NCBI RefSeq assembly: GCF_035594125.1
Contig: NC_087152.1
Location: 13,451,001-13,515,000 of the forward strand
Reading direction: 5' to 3'
Length of the DNA stretch: 64,000 nt
Source: Scylla paramamosain
Taxonomy: Eukaryota; Arthropoda; Malacostraca; Decapoda; Portunidae
Every line of letters starts with the position of its first letter. Within the stretch, counting starts at the first letter, position 1. The notes beneath the pieces are model-generated. The model made no database searches, was not told the DNA's origin, and worked only from the letters and a program-made list of their open reading frames with translations. Below are positions 1-43,875 of this stretch, one piece after another. A program made the position numbers and the translations under genes.

Positions 1-1098
1 CCAGGAAGAGAGAAGTAACAGGTAATTTATGCAGATGGATTGATACTAGTCCATTAACATAGCTGCAGTTTCTAATATAGAAATATTTTTTATGAGCATT
101 AACTAAGAACAACTCACTTCTTATGGAAAATCTTGATAACCTCCACACATTGTCTGCTTGATGGTTATGAGGTTACTAAGTGGCTTTAAATTTAGTTCTG
201 AAATTCTTCTAAATTTATTTTTATGCTCTGCATACAATTATTCCATTACTCAAGGCTGCAACTTTTTAGTTCTGTTGAAATATAATAATGATGTTAAGCA
301 TGGTGGGAATAACTTCACTTTTCCAGGCTTCTGGAATGAATTGACACAAATATGTAGGTATAATATTTGTACCCTCATAAACTACCTATATGGTATTTAT
401 CCCTGATGAATATATTTGCCACAAATTAAAATTTTCACAACAGTCATGTCAATCCTTCATGAATTACAAAAATCTTGATGAAGAGTTGTTGGATTCATCC
501 ATTTGTATTTGTATAGCAGATTTTTTTATATAATAATTGCATAATGTATGGAAAATTTTAAGAAAAACCTACATGTTAAGACTGTGCATAATTCAAAGGT
601 AATCATTATTAGACACTGTACAGAATTATCCTGCAGACATTACTTGACTGGACTGGGCGGAAAATGTTGATAAATAAAAAATTATTGTATGAAATAATAC
701 AGAAATATCAAAGATTTCACCATGTGTATCTGCAGCTGTTCTGAGGTCAAATCCATTTGCTAGCAGCTTTTCATCTTACATTCAGAGGCTAGGATGATGA
801 GATTGGATTAGGTTGGATTGTACATAATGGTTTCATCAATGTTTTAGGCAGCCACACAAGTTGCAGTGAAGAATCGAAACTGTTCATAACATCAGTTTTT
901 TTTTAGTACAGCCTTACTTGTTTTACATGGAGGCATCATGAAAAGTGGGGCAGGGATTGTGCCCAAAAATAGTATGGCTGTATCAACATACAAGGTAAAA
1001 CAGATGTAAATTACATTTGAGCCTACCAAGCTTACATTGCTGCTGAAATTCCATTAGGCCTACACTAATAATAACCTTGCATGTTTCTTTTCCCACAG

Positions 1099-1752
1099 CT
1101 GACATTCCCTTTGGACAGGTGAAACTTGGAGAACTTGGATCATGGGTGGGCCGTCGTAATATGTCAGGCATTCCAGGAGCTGTGTCCCGGGCCTTCTGGA
1201 GGTGGAATCACAAGGTGGGCATGTGTCAAGTATTGAGTTGCATACTTATGCCAGAGAGAATGTTGTATCTCTTAACTTCAAAGAAGACTCATTCCTTGTT
1301 TACATGGATCAGTTTTTATCTTGTGATATAATTTTCTAAATACCTGGGTAGAATTCTTATGCAGCAAAGTTATGAATATTATGGATGCCCTCCATTCATT
1401 TTATACATATTGTTCATGTACTGAAAGTTTTTTCAGTCTTACTTTGTGAACATTGACTTTCCATGTTTCCTTGTTTTCCACAAACACGACATACTTATAT
1501 GATACCTCAAACCTAAATGTTTAATAGTTTTCATCCTGTTTCTCAACTATAACCATGTGATATATGCTCATCATATTAATAGAATCTTATAATAGATGCA
1601 GTAAACAAGAATGTTTGCATCATGCGATGTTATATAATTTCAGTACATGCTCCCCAAGAAGACTGGCTTCGCACCTTTTGCACAGCTTATGGTGGGCTGT
1701 ATGATTGTGTTCTACAGTATAAATTATGGCAAAATGGGTGAGTCTGAATTTT

Positions 1753-1814
<62 letters not shown>

Positions 1815-2300
1815 TATATAGATATCAGGAAAATCAGCAGATTCTCAGTTCTTATGCCTTGTGCTAGATCAGTTCAATTCACCATAGCAAAAAAAAAAAA
1901 AAAAAAAAAAACAGTAAAAGGAATTAGTAGAGACTAGAAGTGGGGCAAGTATTTTATTTGTAAAGAAAAAATTTACTGTTCTTGACTAAAATCATTATCT
2001 AATTAATTAAACAAATTTAACTTAATTACACATATCACATCCATTCCTTCAAACCTATGATTATGGCACTACAAAACAATGTATTAAAATTTTTTTAAAT
2101 GTATGGTAATGTCACATTGACAGTCAGTGGCTCACCACTAAAGTGCTATGCTGATCCTTAGTCTGAAAGTTTAGTCTCAAGCCTTCACTTTCAGGCTTAA
2201 GTAATTATCATAGTAGTATATAAGTCACATTAATTTTTCTGAAATATTATTGGTCTTTTCTTTGACAGTGCACCACAGGAATCACAAGTACCACTGGTAA
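1099..2300 (+). CDS. ATP5MF: ATP synthase subunit f, mitochondrial (3' part, three exons; first exon outside window)
   Basis: Exons are 1099-1214, 1644-1737 and 2269-2300 (stop TAA 2298-2300), each bordered by AG acceptors and GT donors with compatible phases. The joined product contains DIPFGQVKLGELGSWVGRR, then FWRWNHK, YMLPKKTGFAPF, a hydrophobic stretch (MVGCMIVFYSINY) and the C-terminus MVHHRNHKYHW. This order (a PFGQVKLGEL block, a basic W-rich segment, one membrane span, a HHRNxKYH tail) is the animal subunit f pattern. Subunit f is a small single-span protein of the Fo membrane sector in the inner mitochondrial membrane, needed for dimer and peripheral-stalk structure. The first seen exon starts in phase (two bases CT), so an upstream exon encoding about 25 residues is missing. 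I found no convincing match for it in 1-1098, so it probably lies left of the window. The second intron holds a TA repeat and a poly-A run. Confidence 0.93.
1757..1911. repeat. TA microsatellite and poly-A run in ATP5MF intron
   Basis: An uninterrupted TA dinucleotide run covers 1757-1812, and a poly-A run lies at 1889-1911. Both are inside the intron between the second and third seen ATP5MF exons. Confidence 0.95.
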
Positions 2301-3664
2301 GAACAATCTGCATCTTGTCCTACAAGCAATGACAACCGGGCCTTTTAGGAAACGACAGGATGTGAAATTGTGCATGTAGTAAGGGAACCAATGGAAGGAT
2401 ACAGCAGAAAGCAAGGCTTTGGTGTGTAAGTCTGTAAATTTGTAAATGAAGTTATGGTAACTTTAAATACACTCTATCAAAGAAGATTTCAGTTTTTTTT
2501 ATCCTTTGACTTGCCATATATAGGTTATGCTGATTGCCAGTCAGTTTTACATAATTAAAATCTAATTTAGCCCTCAAGTTATGCCACCAAAGTGCAGTAA
2601 GATTGGATGTCAAGAAAGGAGAGCAGTGTGACTGTAGCAAACTAAAGCATTCTCAATCTTGCATGTGTGGTGGTCATTTATAACACGGAAATGGTAAGTC
2701 CAAGTTCATGCCAATAATCACCAGCAACTATGTTGGATATAACTTCAAAATTGCTGTGAGTGACTTACAGTCTACTGTTATATTTTTAATTTATTTTTTT
2801 TATTTACTTTTATTTATTTTTTTTATTCTTTTATTTTTTTTTTGCTGTAATTTTATATGGGTTATTGTAGTTATTCATAAACTTGTAAGTAGTATATAGC
2901 ATACTTTCAGTGTGATTTTATGGGAGACTATTATGTATAACACAGTTTCCTCATTTAAATGCCTTAACAATCTGATACTTGGGTGGTAGGACCAAAATTA
3001 AGGATTAAAAGATAAAGTTGCAGTAGAGAAAACTAAGCAACTTTATTTAATACAAAATTCAAATTAACATCAATTCCATTATCCAAGAACTATAAACACT
3101 AATAGCACAATACTCAAAGTTATCATGCAGTCAAACTCAAAATATAACACATAAACCTGATGATCTTTTAGAGAGTATGTGCTATCTATGTACATTCATT
3201 TTTCCTGGCTGTAAAACAGCCATCAGAAGAGAGAAAGAAAAAAAAACATGCAATCTTCATTTAACGAAGACACTTTTCTACGTGGTTAAAGCAACAGATA
3301 TAATGTGCCTTGCCACATGTACATCTAAACTGATAAGTTCCTTTCGATAAAATTTATAGGTTTTAAAAAGTCGTCATTATAATATTGTTAATGCAGTATT
3401 CTATATACATTTGATTACAAACTTAGTGAGGTGGTCTATTTCAATCGCACTTGTTTGTGGTTTAAGATAAGGGCAGGTAGTCATACAGTTTTGCAGGAAT
3501 TGAACTTATTTGGATACTTGAGGGGTTGAAAAGTAATTTGAAAACTAATACATAGATCCTCGAGTTGACCTCTGCATGCCATGAGCAGTCCTAGATCAGA
3601 CCTGTCTAATTGTTATCCCTAGTGGATTTGAGTTTATGCTCCTAGCATGCTCTATAATGTGAGT

Positions 3665-3690
3665 AACTTACAAGGTCTACCTTGTAAGTT
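3665..3690. repeat. Perfect 12-bp inverted repeat
   Basis: AACTTACAAGGT at 3665-3676 is followed by a 2-base spacer and its exact reverse complement at 3679-3690. A partial third copy (ACTTATAAGGT) follows within 15 bases. The role is unknown; it may be the end of an old element. Confidence 0.7.
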
Positions 3691-6600
3691 ATAACTTATA
3701 AGGTTTGCCTCTAGTAAGGGGAACAACCTGGCTGCACACTCCACTACTATGTATTCCCTGTGGTGTAAAAAATATCAACTGAAAAGAACATAATTAAGGG
3801 ACTGTAAATCATCTCCATGTTTAATATCTTGTATTGGCTATCCTCTTGTAGTGAAAGGTGACAATAGTGCGCATGTCAGTGAAATTGCTGGTGACTCGCA
3901 TCAAAGTTGTCCCCACCTTATATCAAATGGTAGCATCCAGGTATTATTTTAGACATTCTTTGGTAGCACTTAAAAAGCTGCTCCATGTAATTTTTCTCAG
4001 TCAATATCATAGAAGTAGAATTTGATTTGCCTCCTCTCCATGTGTCTGTAAAGTAAGGCTGATCATGTCCACCCCTGTAAGCTACATATATTAAAAAAAA
4101 ATTATAAATAAACCTGGTAACACTAGAAAGTGAAATCTGATCATGGGAAGAACAATTTTTTCTTAAAAACCTCCTTTTGCAAGAATTATTCATCTCTGTG
4201 CACCATCACTATAGGGTTCAGAAGGATGTCAGCCTAGTGAAGATATAAAATAAGGATTGATATCCAATTAAAAATATACATTTTTTTCCCCCATTCTTGA
4301 TAGTGAAATATTCTGGAAAGAACAGACCAGACACATCTAAGGAATACACGCAGAACTGAAGTAGTCAGCTGCTGCCACTGGCCACCAATGAATCACACTG
4401 CCCTTCTGCATGGCTAATAAGCCTCAGTGCCATTTGTTACAGACTCATCTGTCATACATTCCTATCTCCATCTATTTCTTCTTGTGCTGTTCCACATGTC
4501 TGACATTCACTATTGTTATCCATTACTTTGGACATATTAAGTAAAGATGGAAAGTCAAGAAGGTTGAGGTTAGGAAGTTTTTAGAAACAGAAGTGTGATG
4601 AAGAACAGGAGAAACAGGAAAGTGACTTCTAACAGCATATTATGATATCATCAATAAAATGCAGGTGAGCAACTAACCCTCCAACCCATGTACAGTTGAG
4701 CTAACTCAATGGCAAGAAGTCAGGGTCTTCATTCTGTTGCCTCTCACTCACACCATTGGCCAGAACTTCTACCAGAGGATAATCAGTGATAGTAAAAATG
4801 TCAGTACTCTGGTACATGATGATCACTGAAACCATGAAAAAAATCACATTCAGTCAATGATTCTGTTCAGTATTTTTTAAGGACTCTATTTAGACAATTT
4901 ATCTTATTGCTTTTACCAGTTAACAGAATGTTTGGTGACTGATAAAAATTATACTACATAGATTATAGTTTGAATCACCAATTAGTTACTCAGATCACTG
5001 GAATGAACTGATTGCCTAACACGCCAGGAATTATTCGGAAGATGAAACACTAAAATTAATGTAGGCATTTTTAGACATTGTTATTTAAGTATTGACAGTC
5101 TGAGTATGCTTTTGGGCAAATTTCTTACTTTGTAAATAAGACAGATCTAGCATGGGACTACTCATATACTTAACAAAATCTTTAGTAGTTTTTATTCCAT
5201 CAGTATAAAGACAGGTGAAGACCACTAACAGAAGTTTCTAAATATGATTATATCATTAGATATAAGATGAAGTGTATAAGGAAGAAAATAATTTATTTGT
5301 ATACTATACACTAAATTGTATTCAGTAAGAGCAGGCTAAGTGCCCTATGGAAACATATTGCTTGGTATCAAAAGAGCAATATCTCCTCTCTTTCTACTTA
5401 TATCTGATCACACACCCATTTTACCTCAACTTTATGAGCAATTCATTTGATAAATGATTTCCACTAATTTCACATTCCTAAAAACTTAAGAGCTCTTCTC
5501 TTATTTCCAACCATCCATTGCATAAGGCATTTCTAATCCATGTTTTTTTTTAATATCCACGGATAGGAAATGAATAAAATATTATGCACTTATGTTGTTG
5601 AAGAAAAATTCATTCTCAAAGTGTAAAGAAGCCAATTCACAGGATTTGCAAGGAACAATCAACCACATGCTGCTATAAAATGAAGAACCAGCTTGCAGAT
5701 TTTTTTTTTAAGCAACAGAAGACAGACTGTAATAAAGAGTCAGTATAGCCACCATGAAAAATAACAAGCTCTCATTTCAGAGGGGATGATTGGTCATTAA
5801 ATTATTTCTCATTATCTGCTACTACTTTGCCATTTGTTCTATAGCATGTATGACTATCCAGAGATATTTTCACATACAGTTTACAAGGCTCTTGAAGAAT
5901 GAATGGTTAATTTTTATTGGTCCACAGTTTTGAGTGCTTCCATTAGTGATGATATTCAATGAAGTTGAATGTTTCCTAATTTCTGCTTCATTGTAGCTCA
6001 GCAGTTTTCAATGGAATTTAAGCTTTAGGATATCAATTCCCTCAGCTCCATTTCTGGCTTCTTGATGTACAGATAACTGTCAACTTTTGACCAGATTACA
6101 TTCTGACTGACAAGTCATAAGTCAACACGCTCCTATGTTGGAATCGTCATGCCTCAGATTTCAAATGTATTTCCATCAGTTCTTGGCTGGGCAATCAGTA
6201 GTAATGTTCTTCCTCTGTAGGTATTTCAGAGTCAGAGATGACCACAGAGTAGAAGTTAGTGAGAGGTATGTAGGGGGACTGTGGCCACTGGGAGACTGAG
6301 GAAGTGAACAGGCAGTGAGGGAAATATTTGCATGTGTGAATGCTGCCTGCTGTACTGATATAATCCAAGAAATCATAAATGTGAAGGGTCAAAAGTCACA
6401 TAGGTCATCATAAGTTCATTAATACCTGAATGACACAGGTCATGAACCAATCACAGCTGCAAACTCTACTGAAAAGGCAGCAGATGGTTCTCCAGCACAT
6501 TCATAATATACGAGCCACAATTTTTCTAAACTTCTTGCAAAGGAAATACACATGTTGAATTCAACTAATGTCTCATTATTTTAACTGTGCACTTAGACAT

Positions 6601-6918
6601 TCTAGTGGCACTCTAACCACCTTGCCAATAAGTTGTAGAACTTTTGAACATATCATCGTTCAACATCGTTCTTCACCAATACTCAATGTTTAGTTTTTAT
6701 GCCTTTAGATAAATGCATTCTTTTTCTTGGCCAAAAAACAGTTTAGAACACTCTTTGCCTTGAGCCACAATGCCATGTTCAGATCATTTTCTACCCTCCC
6801 CTGTATGGTTTGCTCTGCCTTGCCTGTGGGAAGACTGAGAGTTACTTCTGCATGTCTCAAGCTCTAAGCAATGGACTCTTCCATACTCTGTTAAAATACG
6901 AACAGCTTACATAACAAG

Positions 6919-6999
6919 CATTATTTGTTACTTTACTCCTTTTAAATTTCCTTGCTCAAGACATTATTTGTTACTTTACTCCCTTTAATTTTCCTTGCT
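6919..6999. repeat. Two-copy direct duplication
   Basis: A segment of about 38 bases beginning CATTATTTGTTACTTTACTCC occurs at about 6919 and again at about 6962 with few differences. It is a local tandem duplication in intergenic DNA. Confidence 0.7.
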
Positions 7000-9900
7000 A
7001 TCTCCTTTATTGTGACATTTCCTCTGTTTGTATTTGTGACATTACCTCTGTATCTGTATTTAAGTTTCTTAGGTTCTGTAAAAATAAAATATAAGCACAA
7101 CCTAACCTAACATAAAATAGCAATGGGCATGTAAACAAGTTGCAACATAGTCTTTTTCCTGTGAGAACTGTGACAGCTTTGGTAGCATTTAATGATTTTC
7201 TCTAGCTTAGTAGACTATAGAATGTAACTGCTAGATGCTAAATGAATCTACTGCCTCTCAGTACATAGAATGTATGATGGTCATCTTCATTAGAATTTCT
7301 TCCTTGTCTATCAATCTATTTATCCATCTCTCTGTTGCCTTGCTCCCTTTGAGAGCATTCCTCAAGGGCATAAGTATTGAAACTTCCTTCTTGTCTATTT
7401 AAGCATTCACATAAGCATTCATAGATGTATTCCTTTACCTTATCCTTCCACCTTCACCATCTCAGCAGGTCTCTTTTGATCCATTCCACTAACACATTTT
7501 CATTGCTGTCATCCTCCCATCTTGTCCACATGCCCCTCTCAGAAAACCCAATTCCAAATCACACACTCTTGACTGCTGTGCTCTATTCTTCACCATGCAG
7601 TGAAATGTAGTTAATATTTTCCACAGAGGTTGTAACTAACATATAGTATGAACCCCAGGTCACATCAGCATTTCATGCCAATACATATCTAAACAAAATT
7701 ATGTGAAACATGACTGTACAAATTAATGTGAAAGGAGGTTTTTCATTAGTAATATCAGTCTCCCCATTGATGAAAAGAGAAAGAAAAAAGAAAAAAATAA
7801 AATAAAATAGAATAAATAAATAAAAATTATTTCCCAATGAAGAGTTCCTTCCTCTACCAGTCATAACATAATATTCTGAAGGAATATATGCAAATGTACT
7901 GGATAATGGAACTCCAGACAGTAAAGTATCTAATACTTAAAGCATGAAGTATGACACCAACAATACCTGTTGAAACGCAAGGAAAGAGTGGGTGACAAAT
8001 AAGATGTGGTACTGAGGATCTGGTCATCATTTTTGAGGGATTCGTATTGCAAAGGTAGTCAATAAAAAGGAGAAAGTCTATTACAATAAAAGTATTCCAG
8101 TATTTCTTACCAAATTCCTACAAAAATGTTTTATATTGCACCTTTCATTAAATTATATTACAAGCTTATGAAAAAAGAAAAATGTATTGAGGCAGCAACA
8201 GATATGCAAATTTGTAAAACAAGTCAACTTTAGTTCAAAGATCATTAGTATATCACCATGGTTTCACCACATGATGCACATTTTGTTGTGTAACTATATG
8301 TTCAAGTTGAAAACAAGTAGATACATGTTTGCACTGCAGCAGAGTAATGATATGTATGACTTTTGGCACGTCAGCATAACTAACTGATTTATTAATGGCT
8401 CCACAACAATGGAAATGTTCCTAAGAAAGATAAGTCAATTTTAGATAAATACAGATGACACCAATGTTGTACACAGTGGTCCAAAATTAAACTAATGACT
8501 TGGAAAGTGAGAAGTGTGTATAACACACTGGTTCTCAGCCCCTAAGTACCATAATGGTAATGGCATGATTGGATTTATCTGGGAACTATTGTAAGACTAC
8601 ATAGATCTCTTCATTGCGGTTCAGTTATGGCAATGTGGCTCAATGCATGAAGAAATGGCATGAAATCCTAAAGCTGAGGAGCAATCATTATTAAACAAAG
8701 TAGCAATCAGTTCTACAGTGCACTAGAATCAGGGCATGGCAAGTAATTATGCATAGAATATTACCAGAAATACCTATGTTCAATATGCAAAAATAAAGAA
8801 AACAAAATCTTCACAGATATGTTTCTGATCACTGCATTTCCTGCATGCATTACCATGATGGTGTCTGGCTCTGTGCACAAGGCCATACCACATCATCCTC
8901 ATCATAATGCCAGAGGCTCAACTCAAGAATTTCCACATCTACTTGTTTTCAGCATGGTATGACCTATAAAGAATTTACCTCTTTTCAGTGCATTAGATTT
9001 CTTTCCCCAGTACCAAGTTTAATGTAATGACACATTAAGAAGTAAAGTATGAAAAATGGACGGGATGAATTGAAAAGATAATGATAAGATGATACACAAA
9101 CATCCCTTGTAAGCAATATATATGCATAATCAATATAAAACTTTGTACCAGAAGACTGAACAATATAACTACAGTAATGAACATTTTGGTCAATGTGCAA
9201 ATACAATTTTCCTTAGAATTGGTAAGAGTCCAGGTGCATACATCAAAATGTCACATTGCTTGAAACCAGATGGGGAGTAAAGAACATGCAAAAAGATTCA
9301 CAGCAAGTAATATAATAAAAGAGACCAGTGACTTGCTCTTGAAGTTATGCTTTTTCTTTCTATATCTCACACTTGTTCCTTAGAAGTTCTCCCAGTGGAG
9401 ATTGTCATAATCAGGTTCTGCAGGGCAGCTGCCAACCATCTCATAAAACCACAGTTGAGCAGTTATTGGGACAACTGTGATTCATGCCTTGCTTATATTA
9501 GCAAACACCAGTGGTCAATGGCTGATTGGACTGAGATAACTCGATGTTCCAGAAATAAAGCCAGCATTTTTCACACTAGCTGTCTTTTCATACGAAAGCT
9601 CCCCACATCAAAACTCTTCATGAGTAGGATGCCAAGGATTTCACAATCACTCAAAACAGGTCTCAGAGGTACCTAGACAAACTAAGGATTTCTTCCAATT
9701 GAAATTTTTCACTAACTCAAAATATCTCCCCTGAGTTAATAATTTATGTCAACATAAGGAATGCATCCTTTTCTCATGATCTAGACCTGTGTGTCAACCA
9801 ATTATGTTTAGATACTAATTTCTAGTGTTTCTGATGCAGACAGTAAAATAAGCTACCAGCATTATAAAGCTGAAATGCAACATATATTCAAAGACAGTCT

Positions 9901-10234
9901 TAGATCAACCAAATTTTGTAATTATTCTCTACAAAATATAAAATGGACACAAATTCTTGGAATCTGTGATGAAACCTATCAACATTTTGCTTTAAAACAG
10001 TTTTAAAAGTACACAACAATGTGGATTAACTGGTGTGAAATTAAGAAAATTACTGCCTTGGTTTACTGACAGAAAATTAAGAAAAAAACTCTGAACTGAC
10101 TAGTTTGCCTGTTACCTTCACAACCACAATTAATCTCACAAGACCACCACACTTCAATTTGGGATACATCAGTCACTAAGAAAAAAAACCCTATAAACTG
10201 GACATACCAGTAAATGTCTATATCGAACCTAGAT

Positions 10235-29972
<19,738 letters not shown>

Positions 29973-31167
29973 GGTTCTGCTTGATTCTTGCTGACTTAGT
30001 GCACGCCAAAGGAAAAAAGTGGTTGCAAATAAATTCAATCTGTAATATATAAAAACTGAGAATATAGTTTCCAGCTTTCTGACTGATACAGCATAACAGC
30101 TACTCAACACAAATTCTGAAAAAATAAGGGAATTACAGTAATCAAAACTTATGAATTACAGTTAACACAACTCAAACAAACATATCACTGGAATTATTTC
30201 CACCTAAAATAAGGTGGCAAAGATTATGACATTATCATTTAGCTAAGCTTAATGATCTATCAGCTACAGTAGCTACAAAGCTACTGTTCTCAGCTACTGT
30301 ACTTGGTCCCTGAGTTTAGATTGCATAAATATTTTGTCAAATTTTCTTTATGTTTTACTTTATAAATCAATGCAACACATAAAAGTGCTGCTACTATATC
30401 ATTACTAAGTAACATCCTGCTTCCTGCCTGGAACAGAAACAAATGACTGATTAGAGGTGCGATGTATTGGTGCTGTGGTGTTGGGACTCATACAGATTCT
30501 ACCGACAGAACTATTATCAACCTGACCTCACAGTGAATTTCATTCTCCCTAAATTTAGTGTGTAAAATTAATGCCCTAACTACTTCACAACTTTTGATGA
30601 AAGAAATTCCTTACATAAAAAGTTATTAGCTACATACAAACTGACTTGTGTGAAATAAACTCATGATTCACAATACAAAGTCATCACTTTGTGGCCATTG
30701 TGGTAAACTGGGTCACGTGAGAACTATCAAGGGAGGCCACTGCAGTCACGAGCCATCTTGACTAATTATCCCATGGACAAGATACACAAAAAAAAGAGAA
30801 AGACTACAAAAGATGGAACATGGTATGATGTCAAGCAGTTCCCTTCCATATGCAGTCTTCCACTTTGATTTAGCAAAAGGAAATCTTTACTGTCTTCAAA
30901 AAATGTCAATAAAAAATGTTCAACAACAATTCACAATAATACAAAACAAAAGCATATTTACTACAATACCACCAATGAGAAGATAATTACTACAAAATCT
31001 TGGAAATTACACTGTGGTTTTACAAAACTCAATGATCTTGTGTTGTTACATAAAGTAGATGCCTGCCAATCAAGCTGCTGATCCCATTAATGACAAATTT
31101 GACAAGGGTTATATTCATAACAGCAGGTAAGTATATCTATATCTATCTATCTATCTATATCTATATA

Positions 31168-31244
<77 letters not shown>

Positions 31245-31353
31245 AAGAAAGGGTGGACCCCTCAATTACACAACTAAGACTTGGCTTCTCCCCACCAAGG
31301 CCATAGAGTACTAACTGTAGTTAATATAAACTATGAATAGGTTTCATATTGAA

Positions 31354-31393
<40 letters not shown>

Positions 31394-31900
31394 ACTTGAG
31401 CCTGATACACTTGTTACTACCGGTACCACCACCACCATCGTTACGTAACTTAATTATGGTTTGTATATACTTAACCCTGCACACAAGCAGCAATAAGACA
31501 ACTAAATTAACAGATAGTGAGGGTAAACAATGAAGAATGGTGAGTGCACAGAGTAGCAAGGCCAGTCAAATAGTGCAGTACAGCCCAGCACATACTCATA
31601 AGAGGCTACCGTCAGCTGATCACAACAATGTCACCACAAATGTTACCACTGCTCATATTTCTGTCCGTGGCGAATTAAATATATTTTCCTAGCACACACA
31701 TGTCACTTTCATTGATATAAAGCACGTCTAGTTATACGGAGTAACGATTCTAAGATAAACAGCCTTCATCTAGCACGTACCCTCTTCCCACTACTTGCGC
31801 TGGCCCAACAACAACTGCTACTGCAAGGCACGAGTCACCGAGTGTTTCACTGCCAGGCGCTACAGGCCACCCTGCCTTAACTCATTTTTTAAATTTAATT
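29973..31900 (-). promoter_or_regulatory. Probable ClpX 5' UTR exon(s) and leader intron
   Basis: Upstream of the ClpX start codon a good acceptor (pyrimidine tract then TCAG) ends at 29991, so the coding exon probably begins at 29990. A matching donor reads GAAGAGG|GTACGT at 31781/31780 (minus strand), at the end of a GC-richer 100-base stretch (31781-31880) with no ATG needed. This would be a noncoding first exon with a 1.8-kb leader intron that contains a TATC/TA tract (31132-31242) and an AC tract (31355-31395). Confidence 0.4.
31132..31395. repeat. TATC/TA compound microsatellite and AC run
   Basis: TATC units grade into a pure TA run at 31132-31242. A separate AC run with one interruption lies at 31355-31395. 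Both are in the region upstream of the ClpX coding start. Confidence 0.93.
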
Positions 31901-32517
31901 TTATTTACTTATTTATTTTTTTTTGCAAGGAGAGATGGCTTTAACTACGATCTATCTTGCCAATGTCTTTGGAATTATTTATTTATATTGTCAATATACC
32001 TGTCTTGATTATCAGCAGAAGTAAAAGTCAACACTAGTAGCACAAAGTTGTTACATATTTTTTTACGCAAGTAGCATTGTTACGTAACTTACAAAATTAA
32101 TAAGAGGAATATAGATAGAAATATTGAGGGCCAGAAAATAACAATACAGGAATTTGGCATGATCGGTGTAGATGTCAAAACGTCAAATCTACCAAGATTA
32201 GCCCTTCTCATAAATTAGGAAAACAATGAAAAAATAAATTTATATCATTATTTTTTATCACAATATATTACTAGTGAGTCCTGATTTATAAGTAACTTGA
32301 AATGCATTACCCAAGATCTCGCCTGTCGCTAAGAGCTGTTGTTATCGTTCAGCTGACAACTCACCAATTAGTAAACACAGGAGTGACGGTGTGGAGTGTT
32401 AGTGCAGATTGCCTGTGGTGTTCACTTTCCTGACACTCTGGGCGGACCTGATACCATTCCCCACACACTGTAGAGGTTAAAGGAGGCTATAATACCTGAG
32501 AGTGAAGCACCGCGGAG
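31882..32517. promoter_or_regulatory. Candidate bidirectional promoter between ClpX and VPS33B
   Basis: The ClpX (minus) and VPS33B (plus) coding regions face away from each other, with start codons at 29972 and 32518. If ClpX begins with the noncoding exon proposed near 31.8 kb, the two transcription starts are only about 0.5-0.6 kb apart. The last 120 bases before the VPS33B start are GC-richer than the AT-rich centre. No TATA box was identified with confidence. Confidence 0.4.
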
Positions 32518-43659
<11,142 letters not shown>

Positions 43660-43726
43660 ACTTTCTGGTGAATGTCATATGGAAAGTTAGAAAGTTTACA
43701 AATTCATTATATCACTGGAAGTAAAT

Positions 43727-43732
43727 AATAAA
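43727..43732 (+). terminator. Candidate polyadenylation signal AATAAA for VPS33B
   Basis: AATAAA occurs 68 bases after the VPS33B stop codon and 50 bases before a long CT microsatellite. A second AATAAA overlaps the stop codon at 43655-43660 and is too close to be the likely functional one. Confidence 0.5.
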
Positions 43733-43776
43733 ACAATGAAGAGAGACTTCACAAGTATTTACAGTATTAATTGCTG

Positions 43777-43781
<5 letters not shown>

Positions 43782-43873
<92 letters not shown>
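43782..43873. repeat. CT microsatellite downstream of VPS33B
   Basis: About 46 uninterrupted CT units in the intergenic region just after the VPS33B 3' end. Confidence 0.96.

Positions 43874-43875
<2 letters not shown>

Larger units (their letters stand above)
2301..10234. other. Intergenic region without recognisable genes
   Basis: This 7.9-kb AT-rich stretch lies between the 3' end of ATP5MF and the stop codon of ClpX. The two genes converge, so both 3' UTRs should lie here. Open frames are short (109 codons at most, 9347-9676) and show no family motif. Small-scale structure includes a T-rich tract near 2788-2845, a perfect hairpin at 3665-3690, and a 38-bp direct duplication (6919-6956 and 6962-6999). 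I see no RNA gene and no transposon with clear ends. Confidence 0.6.

Noticed and set aside
1..1098. First exon of ATP5MF (for example a splice donor at about 21-22)
   Set aside because: The short sequence before the donor-like GTAATT does not encode the expected N-terminus; no other segment matches, so the exon is taken to lie outside the window.
8520..8600. CACTGGTTCTCAGCCCC as a possible hAT element end
   Set aside because: No matching inverted end or target duplication was found nearby.
9347..9676. A 109-codon plus-strand frame downstream of ClpX
   Set aside because: No recognisable motif and no splice or promoter context; it lies where the ClpX 3' UTR (opposite strand) is expected.
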